Shown piece after piece: positions 1-10,667 of a DNA stretch of 64,000 nt. The translations under genes and the position numbers were made by a program. Under the pieces are notes generated by a model. It saw nothing but the letters and a program-made list of their open reading frames with translations. It was not told the origin of the DNA and ran no database searches. The stretch comes from Vallicoccus soli (GTDB taxonomy: Bacteria > Actinomycetota > Actinomycetes > Motilibacterales > Motilibacteraceae), in assembly GCF_003594885.1 (NCBI RefSeq), contig NZ_QZEZ01000001.1:62001-126000 (forward strand), given 5' to 3'. The first letter of the stretch is position 1. Every line of letters begins with the position of its first letter.

Positions 1-957
1 CCGCTCGACCGCGTCCGTGACCACCTCGGCCCGGCCCTCGCGCACGACGCGGAACAGGTCGCCGTCCGGCACGACGCACAGCCGCTGGTCCCAGGGGTCG
101 TACGACGGCGTGAAGTGGGTGGCGACGTCGTAGCCGGGCGGCAGCTGCGCCGCGGCCCGCCGCTGCAGGAGCGCCGCGACCCGCTGCGGCCGGCGCCGGC
201 TGGCGCGGTAGAGGGCCCGGCTCAGCAGCACGTTCTTCCAAAGGACGACGGGGCGGACCACCGGCCCGGGGAGCGCCCGCCGCAGCCGGCGCGCCAGCGG
301 GTCGTCCGACGGCAGCGCCAGGACCCACGAGGGCGAGCGCTGCAGCATCGTCACCCGCGCCCCCCGCGCGGCGAGCGCCGGGACGAGCGTGACCGCCGTC
401 GCGCCGCTGCCGACGACGACCACGTCGCGCCCGGCCACCTCGAGGTCCTGCGGCCAGTGCTGCGGGTGCACCACGTCGCCGCGGAACGCCTCCCGCCCGG
501 GGAAGGCCGGCGCGTACCCCGCGTCGTAGCGGTAGTAGCCCGTGCAGGCGGCGAGCCACGAGCAGGTGAGGCGCAGCTCGTCCCCGGTGTCCCCGCGCGC
601 GACGGTGAGGGTCCAGCGGGCGTCGGCGGACGACCACGCGGCGGCGACCACGCGGTGGTGCAGGCGCACGCGCCGGTCGACGCCGGTCTCCGCGGCGGTC
701 TCGCGCAGGTACGCCAGGATCGACGCCCCGTCGGCGATGGCCCGGGGGCCCCGCCAGGGGCGGTCGGCGTACCCCAGGGTGTGCATGTCCGAGTCGGAGC
801 GGACCCCGGGGTAGCGGAACAGGTCCCAGGTCCCGCCCGTCGCGCCCCGGGCCTCGAGCACGGCGACGCTGCGGTGCGGGTGGTCCCGCAGCAGGCGCGC
901 GGCCATGCCGGTGCCGGACAGCCCGGCCCCCACGACGACGACGTCCACGTGCTCCAC
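1..957 (-). CDS. Flavin-containing / Baeyer-Villiger-type monooxygenase (3' end outside window)
   Basis: The 319 visible residues are the N-terminal two thirds of a class B flavoprotein monooxygenase, a cytoplasmic enzyme that uses FAD and NADPH to put one oxygen atom into a ketone, sulfide or amine. Residues 5-15 form the FAD Rossmann motif GAGLSG, and residues 158-169 read FRGDVVHPQHWP, matching the Baeyer-Villiger fingerprint FxGxxxHxxxWP. A second GxGxxA motif (about 183-188) binds NADPH. I chose the GTG start because GAGGAGG lies about 10 bases upstream; no better start exists before the preceding gene's stop. It lies 47 bases downstream of an ABC exporter on the same strand and may be co-transcribed. 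EthA-like proteins are the closest relatives I recognise; the substrate cannot be read from sequence. Family length is normally about 480-500 residues, so the C-terminus is missing here only because the window ends. Confidence 0.85.
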   Translation of the reverse strand, partial: MEHVDVVVVGAGLSGTGMAARLLRDHPHRSVAVLEARGATGGTWDLFRYPGVRSDSDMHTLGYADRPWRGPRAIADGASILAYLRETAAETGVDRRVRLHHRVVAAAWSSADARWTLTVARGDTGDELRLTCSWLAACTGYYRYDAGYAPAFPGREAFRGDVVHPQHWPQDLEVAGRDVVVVGSGATAVTLVPALAARGARVTMLQRSPSWVLALPSDDPLARRLRRALPGPVVRPVVLWKNVLLSRALYRASRRRPQRVAALLQRRAAAQLPPGYDVATHFTPSYDPWDQRLCVVPDGDLFRVVREGRAEVVTDAVER

Positions 958-1004
958 GCTGCGGGCCCTCCTCCTCGACGGCCCGTCCACGCTAACCCGT
1001 TGCC

Positions 1005-2585
1005 TCAGGCCACGTCCCGCCGCCGGTAGCCGGCCAGCGCCCCCGCCGCCAGGGCGGCGGCGAGGGCGGTGAGGACGGCCAGCGGCAGCACCCGCAGCGG
1101 CGCGGCCGGCAGGCCGGGCACGTGCCAGAACGGCGAGAGCGCCGCGACGGCGTCGGGGAGGGACAGCAGGTCGCCGAGCCAGCCCACCACGAAGCACCCC
1201 GCGAGCAGCGCCCACGCCGCGAGCGCGGCGCCCGGCGCCCAGCCGACGAGCAGCGCGGCCACGCCCGCCACGACGAGCACGGCGGGCACGTGCGCCAACG
1301 CGGCGCCGAGCAGCCCGGGGACGGCCGACGCGTCGCCGGTCGCCAGGGCGTGCGAGGTGCCCGCGCCGAGCCCGCCCGCCGCGACCACGAGCACGGTGCC
1401 CGCGACCGTGACGCCGAGCGAGCCGAGCAGCCAGCGGCCGCGGGAGAGCCCGGTCGCGAGCAGCGCCTCGGCGCGCCCCGCCGCCTCCTCGGCGCGCACC
1501 CGCAGCACGGAGCCGACGGCGTACCCCGTGGACAGCAGCGCGAGCAGCAGCACCACGGTCGCGAAGAACGCGTCCACGACGTCGGCGCCGCCCGCCGCGA
1601 GGACCTCGCCCAGGTCCGGGTTGCCCTCGACGATCGACTCCACCTCCCGCCCGAACGCCCCGAAGGCGAGGCCGGCCAGCAGGACGCCGGCCGTCCAGCC
1701 GAGGAGCGAGCCGCGCTGCAGGCGCAGCGCGAGGCCGGCGCCGCTGCCCAGGAGCGCGCCCCCGCGCGCAGGGCCCGGCCGGTCGGCGACGAGCCCGCCG
1801 CCGAGGTCCCGCCGGCCGAGCAGCGCCACCGCGGCCGCGGCGAGGAGGACCGTGGCCGCGAGGCTCGGCAGCAGCGGCCACCAGCGGTCGCCGCCGTACG
1901 CGTGGACCCCCTGGGACCAGCCCAGCGGGGACGCCCAGGACCAGGCGGTCCCCGTGACGTCGCCGACCGCGCGGAGCAGGAAGGCCGCCGCGAGCACCGC
2001 GCCGGCGAGCCCGAGCGCCCCGCGGGAGTGCGCGGACACCTGCGCCGCGCACGCGGCCACCGCGGTCAGCACGAGCCCGGCCGCGGCGACGGAGGCGCCG
2101 TACAGGAGCGAGCCCCGGGCCGGCAGGCCGAGGGGGAGCAGCGAGAGCGCGATCCCGGCCCCGACGACGAGGCAGGCGGTGCCCACCACCAGCAGCGCCG
2201 CGGCGAGGGGCGCCGCCCGGCCGACGGGGGCCGAGCGCAGCAGCTCGGTCCGCCCCTCCTGCTCCTCGCCGCGCGTGTGGCGCACGACGAGGAACACGCC
2301 CATGAGGCAGGTGGCGAGCAGCGCCGTCGTGCTGGACTCGAACACGACGATGCCGCCGAGCGTGTCGAGCGCGACGGGCGGGCCGTTGAGGGCCGTGCTG
2401 GCCGGGCTGCTGCCGACGGTCCGCTCGTACGCCGCCACCTCCTCCGGCGTGCCGTAGAGCGACGGCAGCGCGGCGGCGGTGGCGTGCACCAGCCCGACGA
2501 CGGCGACCACCCACACCGGCAGGCGGACGCGGTCGCGGCGCAGGGCGAGCCGGGCCAGCGCGCCCGTGCCCGCGAGCGCGTTCAC
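1005..2585 (-). CDS. ABC-2 type exporter permease
   Basis: A 526-residue integral membrane protein with about twelve hydrophobic segments in two similar halves. It resembles the permeases of actinobacterial exporters annotated for polyketide antibiotics or tetronasin-like drugs, which pair with one ATPase. The GTG start overlaps the ATPase stop as GTGA, the translational-coupling arrangement used repeatedly in this window, so the true start is well supported even though the frame stays open much further upstream. It would form the membrane channel of an efflux pump with the adjacent ATPase. The substrate is unknown; the neighbouring monooxygenase suggests a small organic molecule. Confidence 0.85.
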   Translation of the reverse strand: MNALAGTGALARLALRRDRVRLPVWVVAVVGLVHATAAALPSLYGTPEEVAAYERTVGSSPASTALNGPPVALDTLGGIVVFESSTTALLATCLMGVFLVVRHTRGEEQEGRTELLRSAPVGRAAPLAAALLVVGTACLVVGAGIALSLLPLGLPARGSLLYGASVAAAGLVLTAVAACAAQVSAHSRGALGLAGAVLAAAFLLRAVGDVTGTAWSWASPLGWSQGVHAYGGDRWWPLLPSLAATVLLAAAAVALLGRRDLGGGLVADRPGPARGGALLGSGAGLALRLQRGSLLGWTAGVLLAGLAFGAFGREVESIVEGNPDLGEVLAAGGADVVDAFFATVVLLLALLSTGYAVGSVLRVRAEEAAGRAEALLATGLSRGRWLLGSLGVTVAGTVLVVAAGGLGAGTSHALATGDASAVPGLLGAALAHVPAVLVVAGVAALLVGWAPGAALAAWALLAGCFVVGWLGDLLSLPDAVAALSPFWHVPGLPAAPLRVLPLAVLTALAAALAAGALAGYRRRDVA

Positions 2586-3493
2586 GGCGCCACCGCCGCC
2601 GGCTCCTCGACCCGGTCGCCGTAGTGGCGCAGGAACAGCTCCTCGAGCGTGGGCGGGTGCGCCGTCAGGCTCCGCACGCCGAGCGCCGCCAGGTGCCGCA
2701 CCGCCCCGTCGAGGTGGTCGGCGTCGACGTCGAAGGACACGCGCCGGCCCTCGAGGCGCGGCGAGCGCACGCCCGGGACCGCGCCGATCCCGACCGCCGG
2801 CCGCTCGGTCTCGGCCACCACCGTCGTGCGGGTGAGGTGGCGCAGGTCGGCGAGGGTGCCGCTCTGCACGGTGCGCCCGGCCCGGACGATGCTCACCCGG
2901 TCGCAGAGCGCCTCCACCTCCGCGAGGACGTGGCTCGACAGCAGGACGGTGCGGCCCGCGCCGCGGGCCTGCGCCACGCAGTCGCGGAACACCGCCTCCA
3001 TGAGCGGGTCGAGCCCGGACGTCGGCTCGTCGAGGACGAGCAGCTCCGCGTCGGACGCGAGCGCAGCGACCAGCGCGACCTTCTGCCGGTTGCCCTTCGA
3101 GTAGCCGCGGGCCCGCTTGGACGGGTCGAGCTCGAACCGCTCGAGCAGCGCGTCGCGCCGCCGGGGGTCGAGCCCGCCGCGCAGCCGGCCGAGCAGGTCG
3201 ACCGCCTCGCCGCCGGTCAGCTGCGGCCACAGCGTGACGTCGCCGGGGACGTACGCGAGCCGGCGGTGCAGCGCCACCGCGTCGCGCCACGGGTCGCCCC
3301 CGAGCACCCGCGCGGCGCCGCCGTCGGCCCGCTGCAGCCCCAGCAGCACCCGGATCGTCGTGGACTTGCCGGCGCCGTTGGGGCCGAGGAAGCCGTGCAC
3401 CTCGCCGGTGCGCACCCGCAGGTCCAGCCCGTCGAGGGCGCGGGTGCGCCCGAACCGCTTGACGAGCCCCTCGGCCACGATCGCGTCGTCCAC
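2582..3493 (-). CDS. ABC transporter ATP-binding protein (drug exporter type)
   Basis: A 303-residue cytoplasmic ATPase powering the downstream permease. It shows Walker [10 protein letters not shown] (about residues 38-46), a Q-loop, the signature YSKGNRQK (a common variant of LSGGQ in exporters of this type), Walker B LLVLDEP and the switch His in LLSSHVL. The C-terminal 80 residues form the usual accessory domain of DrrA-like ATPases. Translation probably starts at GTG 3493. The short intergenic region to the divergent GbsR/MarR regulator contains a perfect inverted repeat that could be the operator. Confidence 0.9.
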   Translation of the reverse strand: MDDAIVAEGLVKRFGRTRALDGLDLRVRTGEVHGFLGPNGAGKSTTIRVLLGLQRADGGAARVLGGDPWRDAVALHRRLAYVPGDVTLWPQLTGGEAVDLLGRLRGGLDPRRRDALLERFELDPSKRARGYSKGNRQKVALVAALASDAELLVLDEPTSGLDPLMEAVFRDCVAQARGAGRTVLLSSHVLAEVEALCDRVSIVRAGRTVQSGTLADLRHLTRTTVVAETERPAVGIGAVPGVRSPRLEGRRVSFDVDADHLDGAVRHLAALGVRSLTAHPPTLEELFLRHYGDRVEEPAAVAP

Positions 3494-3512
3494 GGCGCCG
3501 AACGTACACAGC

Positions 3513-3530
3513 CTTCACCACCTTGTGAAG
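3513..3530. promoter_or_regulatory. Candidate operator of the GbsR/MarR regulator (CTTCAC-N6-GTGAAG)
   Basis: A perfect inverted repeat with 6-bp arms and a 6-bp centre lies between the divergent ABC exporter (start 3493) and regulator (start 3578). Winged-helix dimers of the MarR class bind such symmetric sites. Its position would let one bound dimer control both promoters. The assignment is by position and symmetry only. Confidence 0.5.
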
Positions 3531-3577
3531 ATCGAGAAGGTCGTGCACAGTGAGCGCCACCGGCGAGGGGAGCGGGC

Positions 3578-4093
3578 GTGGAGCAGGACGACGGGCGCGA
3601 CGACCTGCTGCGGGCGGTCGAGCTCGTGGCGCAGTCGCTGGAGTCCTCGGGCATGCCCCGGATGGCGGCTCGCGTCTTCGCGTACGTCCTCGCCGAGGAC
3701 GCCGAGCGCTACACCGCCGCGGACCTCGCCGAGGGCCTGCGGATCAGCCCGGCCGCGGTCTCCGGGGCGGTGCGCTACCTCGTCCACGCCCGGATGCTGT
3801 TCCGCGAGCGCGAGCCGGGCCGCCGGGGCGACGTCTACCGGGTCTACGACGACGACGTCTGGCGGGCGATCATGCTCGCCCAGCTCCCGGTCATGGAGCA
3901 CTGGGAGGCGGTGGTCGGCGAGGCGGTCGCCCTCGTGGGCGCCGACCGCCCGGGCGGCGCGCGGCTCGCCGAGACGCAGGAGTTCTTCCGCTTCCTGCGC
4001 GAGGAGATGGCCGGGGTGGTGGCGCGGTGGGGCGAGCACCGGGGCCGGCTCCGGGCGCCTGGCACGATGGGGCCGCCGGGAGGGCTCGCCTAG
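3578..4093 (+). CDS. GbsR/MarR-family winged-helix transcriptional regulator
   Basis: A 171-residue DNA-binding protein. Residues about 24-90 form a winged helix: helix-turn-helix around TAADLAEGLRISPAAVSGAV, followed by the wing around REREPGRRGDVYRV. The C-terminal helices resemble the dimerisation region of GbsR-like regulators often found divergent to ABC exporters. The GTG start has GAGGGGAG 5 bases upstream. The likely role is repression of the divergent exporter through the inverted repeat at 3513-3530. Oddity: the last five codons and the TAG stop lie inside the acceptor and D arms of tRNA-Ser(UGA), a 15-base sense overlap. Confidence 0.85.
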   Translation: MEQDDGRDDLLRAVELVAQSLESSGMPRMAARVFAYVLAEDAERYTAADLAEGLRISPAAVSGAVRYLVHARMLFREREPGRRGDVYRVYDDDVWRAIMLAQLPVMEHWEAVVGEAVALVGADRPGGARLAETQEFFRFLREEMAGVVARWGEHRGRLRAPGTMGPPGGLA

Positions 4094-4165
4094 TGGCCGA
4101 TGGCGGCGGTCTTGAAAACCGCTAGGGGCTCGCGCTCCTCGTGGGTTCGAATCCCACGCCCTCCG
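4079..4165 (+). tRNA. tRNA-Ser (anticodon UGA)
   Basis: Acceptor GGAGGGC pairs with GCCCTCC (4158-4164), the discriminator is G, the anticodon stem-loop is GCGGT-CTTGAAA-ACCGC, a long class II variable arm is present, and the T arm is GTGGG-TTCGAAT-CCCAC. All are diagnostic for tRNA-Ser reading UCA/UCG-type codons. CCA is not encoded. The 5' 15 bases overlap the end of the preceding regulator gene. Confidence 0.95.
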
Positions 4166-4178
4166 CCGGGAGGACGGC

Positions 4179-4209
4179 GCCGCAGGTACCCCCTGGGGGT
4201 ACTTGCGGC
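4179..4209. promoter_or_regulatory. Long palindrome downstream of tRNA-Ser with CsoR-like core
   Basis: Fifteen-base arms (one G-T pair) surround a single central T. The core GTACCCCC-T-GGGGGTAC (4186-4202) matches the G-tract/C-tract palindromes bound by the copper sensor CsoR. It lies 14 bases past the tRNA and about 80 bases before the copper genes, so it may also work as the tRNA's 3' hairpin. No csoR gene is in the window. Confidence 0.6.
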
Positions 4210-4232
4210 GGCCGTCCGGGCGGCGTACCGTC

Positions 4233-4249
4233 GTACCCCGTAGGGGTAC
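4233..4249. promoter_or_regulatory. Second CsoR-like operator (GTACCCC-GTA-GGGGTAC)
   Basis: A perfect 7-bp inverted repeat around GTA, 40 bases before the start of the His-rich secreted protein. It is the expected form of a CsoR-type copper-responsive operator, and the first genes behind it are copper genes. Two such sites in 65 bases suggest cooperative or two-promoter control. Confidence 0.7.
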
Positions 4250-4288
4250 CCGTGCCGCGGGTGCCCGCACCCGACCGGGGAGGACCCC

Positions 4289-5293
4289 ATGAGGACGCCG
4301 GTGAAGGTCGCCGCGTACGTCGCCGCGCTCGGCGCGGTCCTCGCCGCCGCCACCGGCGTGGGGGCCGCGGTGGGGCCGCTCGACGAGCCCGCGCCGCCCG
4401 CCCACGCGGCCGGGCACGCCGCTGGGAACGCGACCGGGCACGCGACCGGGCACGCCGCCGCAGAGCCCGTGCGGGCCCCGGCGCCCGGCGGCCTGGCGGT
4501 GGCGCAGGACGGCTACGCGCTGCGCCTCGCGCAGCGGGCGTTGCCGGCCGGGGAGGGCGTCCCGCTCGCGTTCCGCCTCGAGGGGCCGGACGGGCGTGCC
4601 GTGACGGCGTACGACGAGCGCCACGAGCGCGACCTGCACCTCGTCGCCGTGCGCCGCGACCTCACCGGCTTCCAGCACGTGCACCCCCGCCTCGGCGCCG
4701 ACGGCACCTGGAGCGTGCCGCTCGACCTGACGCCGGGGGCGTGGCGGGTCGTCGTCGACACCGCCCCCCGCGGGTACGACGGCTCCCTCGTCCTCGGCGC
4801 GGACCTGCTCGTCCCCGGCGACCACGAGCCGGAGCCGCTGCCGGCGCCCGCGACGGCCGCGACCGCCGACGGCTACGAGGTCACCCTCGACGGGGGGCTC
4901 GTGCCCGGCGAGCCGTCCACCCTCGCCTTCACCGTGACCCGCGACGGCCGCCCCGTGACCGACCTGCAGCCCTACCTCGGCGCGTACGGCCACCTCGTCG
5001 CCCTGCGCGACGGCGACGTCGGGTACCTCCACGTCCACCCCGAGGGCGAGCCCGGGGACGGCACCACCGAGCCCGGGCCGCGCGTCGCGTTCACCGCGAC
5101 GGCGCCGTCGCCCGGGGACTACCGCCTGTTCCTCGACCTGCGGCACGGCGGGACCGTGCGCACGGTGGCCTTCACGGTCCGCGCGGGTGAGCCGGCCGGG
5201 GACCCCGCCGCCGACCCGGCCGACCCGGCCGACCCGGCCGGAGCCCCGCGCACCGACCACCCCGCCGACCACCCCGCCGACCACGACCACTGA
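4289..5293 (+). CDS. Secreted His-rich protein of the copper operon (two YtkA-like domains)
   Basis: A 334-residue exported protein with an N-terminal hydrophobic signal/anchor (residues about 6-28). It is followed by a histidine repeat ([16 protein letters not shown]) and ends in another His/Asp-rich tail ([12 protein letters not shown]). Two similar beta-rich units each carry a HL(V)x-VR/LR...HVHP motif (around residues 117-132 and 230-252), reminiscent of YtkA/FixH-like domains. The gene lies directly behind the two CsoR-like palindromes and 10 bases before copA. I infer extracytoplasmic copper binding or buffering. It is not a known CopC or CusF family member by any motif I can see. Confidence 0.7.
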   Translation: MRTPVKVAAYVAALGAVLAAATGVGAAVGPLDEPAPPAHAAGHAAGNATGHATGHAAAEPVRAPAPGGLAVAQDGYALRLAQRALPAGEGVPLAFRLEGPDGRAVTAYDERHERDLHLVAVRRDLTGFQHVHPRLGADGTWSVPLDLTPGAWRVVVDTAPRGYDGSLVLGADLLVPGDHEPEPLPAPATAATADGYEVTLDGGLVPGEPSTLAFTVTRDGRPVTDLQPYLGAYGHLVALRDGDVGYLHVHPEGEPGDGTTEPGPRVAFTATAPSPGDYRLFLDLRHGGTVRTVAFTVRAGEPAGDPAADPADPADPAGAPRTDHPADHPADHDH

Positions 5294-5303
5294 GGGGACC
5301 CCC

Positions 5304-7631
<2,328 letters not shown>

Positions 7632-7670
7632 GCCGCCGACGCCCGTACCACCGGACCCCGGAGCCCGACC

Positions 7671-7856
7671 GTGGCGTTCCTCGCCCGCCTCACCGCGTAC
7701 GCCCTCGCCGGCGCCGTCCTCGGCCTCGCGGCCGGGCTGCTCCTGCGCGCGCTCGGCGTCGTCGACAACCCCTTCTGGGCCGCGAGCGCCGGCATCCTCG
7801 CCGGCGCCGTCCTCTGCCCCCTGCAGGAGCAGCGGCGCCGCCGGCCCGGCGGCTGA
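7671..7856 (+). CDS. Small two-helix membrane protein
   Basis: A 61-residue hypothetical protein starting at GTG with two hydrophobic stretches (about residues 5-27 and 34-50), a short polar link, and a basic Arg-rich C-terminus (QEQRRRRPGG). It sits 39 bases downstream of copA on the same strand and could belong to the copper operon. No family recognised. Codon usage (nearly all third positions G/C) supports a real gene, but its size leaves doubt. Confidence 0.5.
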   Translation: MAFLARLTAYALAGAVLGLAAGLLLRALGVVDNPFWAASAGILAGAVLCPLQEQRRRRPGG

Positions 7857-7937
7857 GGCGATGACTCCGCGCCCGCCCGGCGGTCCACCGTCGGGCCGGT
7901 GAGGACCGGCGGCGACCGGCGAGGGCGAGGAGGGGCC

Positions 7938-8216
7938 GTGGTCATCGTGGCAGGGGCGTTGTGGGTGGACCCCGCGGCGCGGCAGGCGTACCTGGAGGAC
8001 TGCGCGGACGTCGTCCGCCAGGCGCGGCGGGCCGAGGGCTGCCTCGACTTCTCCCTCGCCCCCGACCTGCTCGACCCGGGGCGGGTGGACGTCTACGAGC
8101 GGTGGGCCGGCGAGGCCGAGCTGCACCGCTTCCGCGGCGCCGGCCCCTCCGGCGGCGCGTGGGACGCGATCCGCGAGGCGCGGGTGGAGGACTACCGGGT
8201 CGTCGTGGCGGACTGA
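7938..8216 (+). CDS. Antibiotic biosynthesis monooxygenase (ABM)-fold protein
   Basis: A 92-residue ferredoxin-like dimeric alpha+beta barrel protein of the ABM/YgiN type. Features are a strand VIVAGALWVDP, helix, the conserved EGCLDFSL region (about residues 34-41), DPGRVDVYERWAGEAELHRF (about 46-66) and a final YRVVVAD strand. Family members include quinol monooxygenases and many of unknown role. I moved the start from a longer frame to GTG 7938 because CGAGGAGGGG lies just upstream and homology begins there. It is followed by a repeat block, not a gene. Confidence 0.8.
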   Translation: MVIVAGALWVDPAARQAYLEDCADVVRQARRAEGCLDFSLAPDLLDPGRVDVYERWAGEAELHRFRGAGPSGGAWDAIREARVEDYRVVVAD

Positions 8217-8282
8217 CCCGGCGCCGCGGGGCCCGCGGGGCCCGCGGGCTCCCGCACTCGGCGCTCGGGCGTCTCGTACGGT

Positions 8283-8557
8283 CCCCTGTCCGGTTTGCGC
8301 AACGGATGCGCGGCGCGTCGCGCCCGCAGGCCGCCGACACGCCGCTCCGGGGGCACCGTCGCGTGCGCAGGACGGGCACGGGGTGCGCGCAGCGTGCGCA
8401 CACCCGGGTCCCGCCGCCGGCCGGGCACCGTCGTGTGCGTACACCCCCGGGGGACGCGCCCGGCGCCGGGCCCCTGTCCGGTTTGCGCAACGCATGCGCG
8501 GCGTGTCGTGCGGCTAGGCCCCCGACACGCCGCTCCGGGAGCACCGTCGTGTGCGCA
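8283..8557. repeat. Direct duplication of an 87-bp block (8283-8369 and 8471-8557)
   Basis: Two copies of a block beginning CCCCTGTCCGGTTTGCGCAA are offset by 188 bases and differ at only about ten positions. The second copy leads into the 52-bp tandem array. The CTGTCCGGTTTGCGCAA element looks like a diverged inverted form of the array core TGTGCGCAATCCGGGCAG. No coding function is seen between 8217 and 8846. Confidence 0.8.
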
Positions 8558-8840
8558 ATCCGGGCAGCTGCGGCGGACGCGCCGCTCCGGGTGCCCCGTC
8601 GTGTGCGCAAATCGGGCAGTTGCGGCGGACGCGCCGCTCCGGGTGCACCGTCGTGTGCGCAATCCGGGCGGTTGCGGCGGACACGCCGCTCCGGGTGCAC
8701 CGTCGTGTGCGCAATCCGGGCGGCTCCGGCGGACACGCCGCTCCGGGAGCACCGTCGTGTGCGCAAGTCGGGCAGCCCCGGCGGACACGCCGCTCCCGGT
8801 GCCCCCGTCGTGTGCGCAATCCGGGCAGCCCCGGCGGACA
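8528..8840. repeat. Tandem array of six 52-bp repeats
   Basis: Units begin CGCCGCTCCGGG, continue with the core GTCGTGTGCGCAATCCGGGC and end CGGCGGACRC. They start at 8528, 8580, 8632, 8684, 8736 and 8788; the last is 53 bp. Point differences concentrate in a few positions. Units abut without unique spacers, so it is not a CRISPR array. It fills the space between an ABM gene (stop 8216) and the leftward zinc-finger gene (stop 8847), so it lies at the convergent 3' ends of both. A diverged half unit lies near 8338. Confidence 0.95.
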
Positions 8841-8846
8841 CACCCC

Positions 8847-9179
8847 TCAGCGGGCGCAGTCGATGCAGCGGGTGGCGCCGGGGCGGGCCTCGAGGCGGGC
8901 GGGGGCGATGGGGCGGCCGCAGGAGGCGCAGGTGCCGTACGTGCCGTCGGCCACCCGGCGCAGGGCGCCCTCGAGCTCGTCGCGGGTGCGCAGGGCCTGC
9001 TGGAGCAGGTGGTCGACCTGGGCGCGCTCGAAGGCGATGGTGGCGCCCTCGGGGTCGTGCTCGTCGTCGGCGTTGGACGCCTCGGAGGCGGCGACGATGC
9101 CGGCGTGCTGCGCCTCGAGGGCGGCGACGTCGGCGCGGACCTGCGCGAGGCGGGCCCGCAGCCCGTCCTCGGGGGTCAC
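8847..9179 (-). CDS. TraR/DksA-type zinc-finger protein
   Basis: A 110-residue protein with an N-terminal coiled coil (about residues 5-75) and a C-terminal four-cysteine zinc finger: C84-x2-C87 (CASC) and C105-x2-C108 (CIDC). This is the DksA/TraR layout, in which the coiled coil enters the RNA polymerase secondary channel. Actinobacterial members are common and mostly uncharacterised. The GTG start overlaps the MFS stop as GTGA, so the pair is translationally coupled. Its stop lies 7 bases from the 52-bp repeat array. Confidence 0.85.
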   Translation of the reverse strand: MTPEDGLRARLAQVRADVAALEAQHAGIVAASEASNADDEHDPEGATIAFERAQVDHLLQQALRTRDELEGALRRVADGTYGTCASCGRPIAPARLEARPGATRCIDCAR

Positions 9180-10540
9180 CCGGCGGCCCGTACGGCGTCG
9201 GGCTCCGGCTCGGCCTCCAGGGTGCGGCCGGTGAGCTCGGGCAGGCCCCACGCGGCGAGGGCGGCGAGCGCGAAGGCCGCGGCGAAGACGCCGAACACCA
9301 GGCCGTTGCCGCCGGCGTCGCGCAGCGGCGGGACGGCGAGGGGGGCGAGGATCGAGGCGATGCGCCCGAAGCCGGCGGCCCAGCCGGCGCCGGTCGCGCG
9401 CAGGGCGGTCGGGTAGACCTCGGGGGTGGCGGCGTACAGGGCCCCCCAGGCGCCGAGGTTGAAGAAGGACAGCGCCATCCCCCAGGCGAGCACCGTGGTG
9501 GTGCTCCCGGCGGTGCCGAAGAGCGCCGCGGCGACGGCCGAGCCGGCGAGGAACGCCGACAGGGTGCGGCGCCGGCCCCAGCGCTCGACGAGCCAGGCGG
9601 CGACGGCGTACCCCGGGAGCTGGGCCAGGGTGATGACGAGGGTGTAGCCGAACGACCGGACGAGGTCGAGCCCCGAGGCGACGAGCAGCGTCGGCAGCCA
9701 GATGAAGGCGCCGTAGTACGAGAAGTTGATGCCGAACCACACCGCCCACAGCGCCGCGGTGCGCCGGCGCCGGCCGGGCGCCCACAGCGCCGCCGGCCCC
9801 GGTGCGGGCGCGTCCGGGTGCGGCGCGGGCGGCGGCCCGTCCGGGGCGGGGACGCCGGCGGCGCGCTCGAAGCGGCGCACCGCCTCCTCGGCCTCGGCGT
9901 CGCGGCCGCGCCGCTCGAGGAACCGCACCGACTCGGGCAGGCCGCGGCGGACCACGACCGCGTACGCCGCGGGCGCCGCGCCGAGCACGAACGCCCAGCG
10001 CCACCCGTCGTCGCCCTGGGGGACGACCACGTACCCGATGACGGCGGCGAGGACCCAGCCGACCGCCCAGAACGCCTCGAGCAGCACGACGACGCGCCCG
10101 CGGATGCGGGCGGGGGCGTACTCGCTGACGAGGGTGGAGGCCACGGGCAGCTCCGCGCCGAGCCCGACGCCGATGAGGAAGCGGAAGACGAGCAGCGACG
10201 CGACCGACCAGGACAGGGCGGCGGCGCCGGTGGCGACGCCGTACACGAGCAGGGTGAGGGCGAAGACCTGACGGCGGCCGACCCGGTCGGCGAGCAGCCC
10301 GCCGAGGCTCGCGCCCAGCGCCATGCCGACGAAGCCGACCGAGCCGATCCACGACAGCTCGCCCGCGGACAGGTCCCACTGCACGGCGAGCGCCGCCATG
10401 ACGAAGCTGATGAGCCCGACGTCCATCGCGTCCAGGGCCCAGCCGACGCCGGAGCCGACGACGAGCCGGCGGTGGGCCGGGGTGAAGGGCAGGGCGTCGA
10501 GCCGCTGCGCGCGGCTCGGCGCGGTCGGGGGGTGCGCCAT
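9176..10540 (-). CDS. MFS transporter (metabolite/sugar-acid type)
   Basis: A 454-residue twelve-helix major facilitator with a long central cytoplasmic loop rich in Pro/Ala/Asp (about residues 215-245). Motif A is seen as GGLLADRVGRRQ between helices 2 and 3, and its second-half copy as WLVERWGRRR. The N-terminal helix has the DAMDVGLISF signature of the SV2/AAHS-like subfamily, which moves organic acids and aromatic acids. ATG 10540 is chosen; an in-frame GTG six codons upstream is possible. Coupled to the downstream zinc-finger gene by a 4-base overlap. Substrate not deducible. Confidence 0.85.
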   Translation of the reverse strand: MAHPPTAPSRAQRLDALPFTPAHRRLVVGSGVGWALDAMDVGLISFVMAALAVQWDLSAGELSWIGSVGFVGMALGASLGGLLADRVGRRQVFALTLLVYGVATGAAALSWSVASLLVFRFLIGVGLGAELPVASTLVSEYAPARIRGRVVVLLEAFWAVGWVLAAVIGYVVVPQGDDGWRWAFVLGAAPAAYAVVVRRGLPESVRFLERRGRDAEAEEAVRRFERAAGVPAPDGPPPAPHPDAPAPGPAALWAPGRRRRTAALWAVWFGINFSYYGAFIWLPTLLVASGLDLVRSFGYTLVITLAQLPGYAVAAWLVERWGRRRTLSAFLAGSAVAAALFGTAGSTTTVLAWGMALSFFNLGAWGALYAATPEVYPTALRATGAGWAAGFGRIASILAPLAVPPLRDAGGNGLVFGVFAAAFALAALAAWGLPELTGRTLEAEPEPDAVRAAG

Positions 10541-10667
10541 GGGGACCTGCGTACCCACCGACGGCCGGTCCACGACCGCGGTTCCCGCACCCGCCGGCGC
10601 GGGCAGGGGGCGGGGTACGGCGCCGGCGACGGCCGGGGAGCGCCGGGCGCGGGGGAAGGGGACGCAC

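Noticed and set aside
2586-3560. An N-terminal extension joining the ABC permease frame upstream
   Set aside because: The extension is Arg/Pro-rich shadow of the ATPase gene; homology and the GTGA overlap place the start at 2585.
8192-8788. A 198-residue leftward open frame with PERRVRR-type repeats over the 52-bp array
   Set aside because: It is produced by the tandem repeats being open in several frames; no ribosome site, no codon bias distinct from other frames.
8528-8840. CRISPR array
   Set aside because: Units abut with no unique spacers of constant length and no cas genes are in the window.
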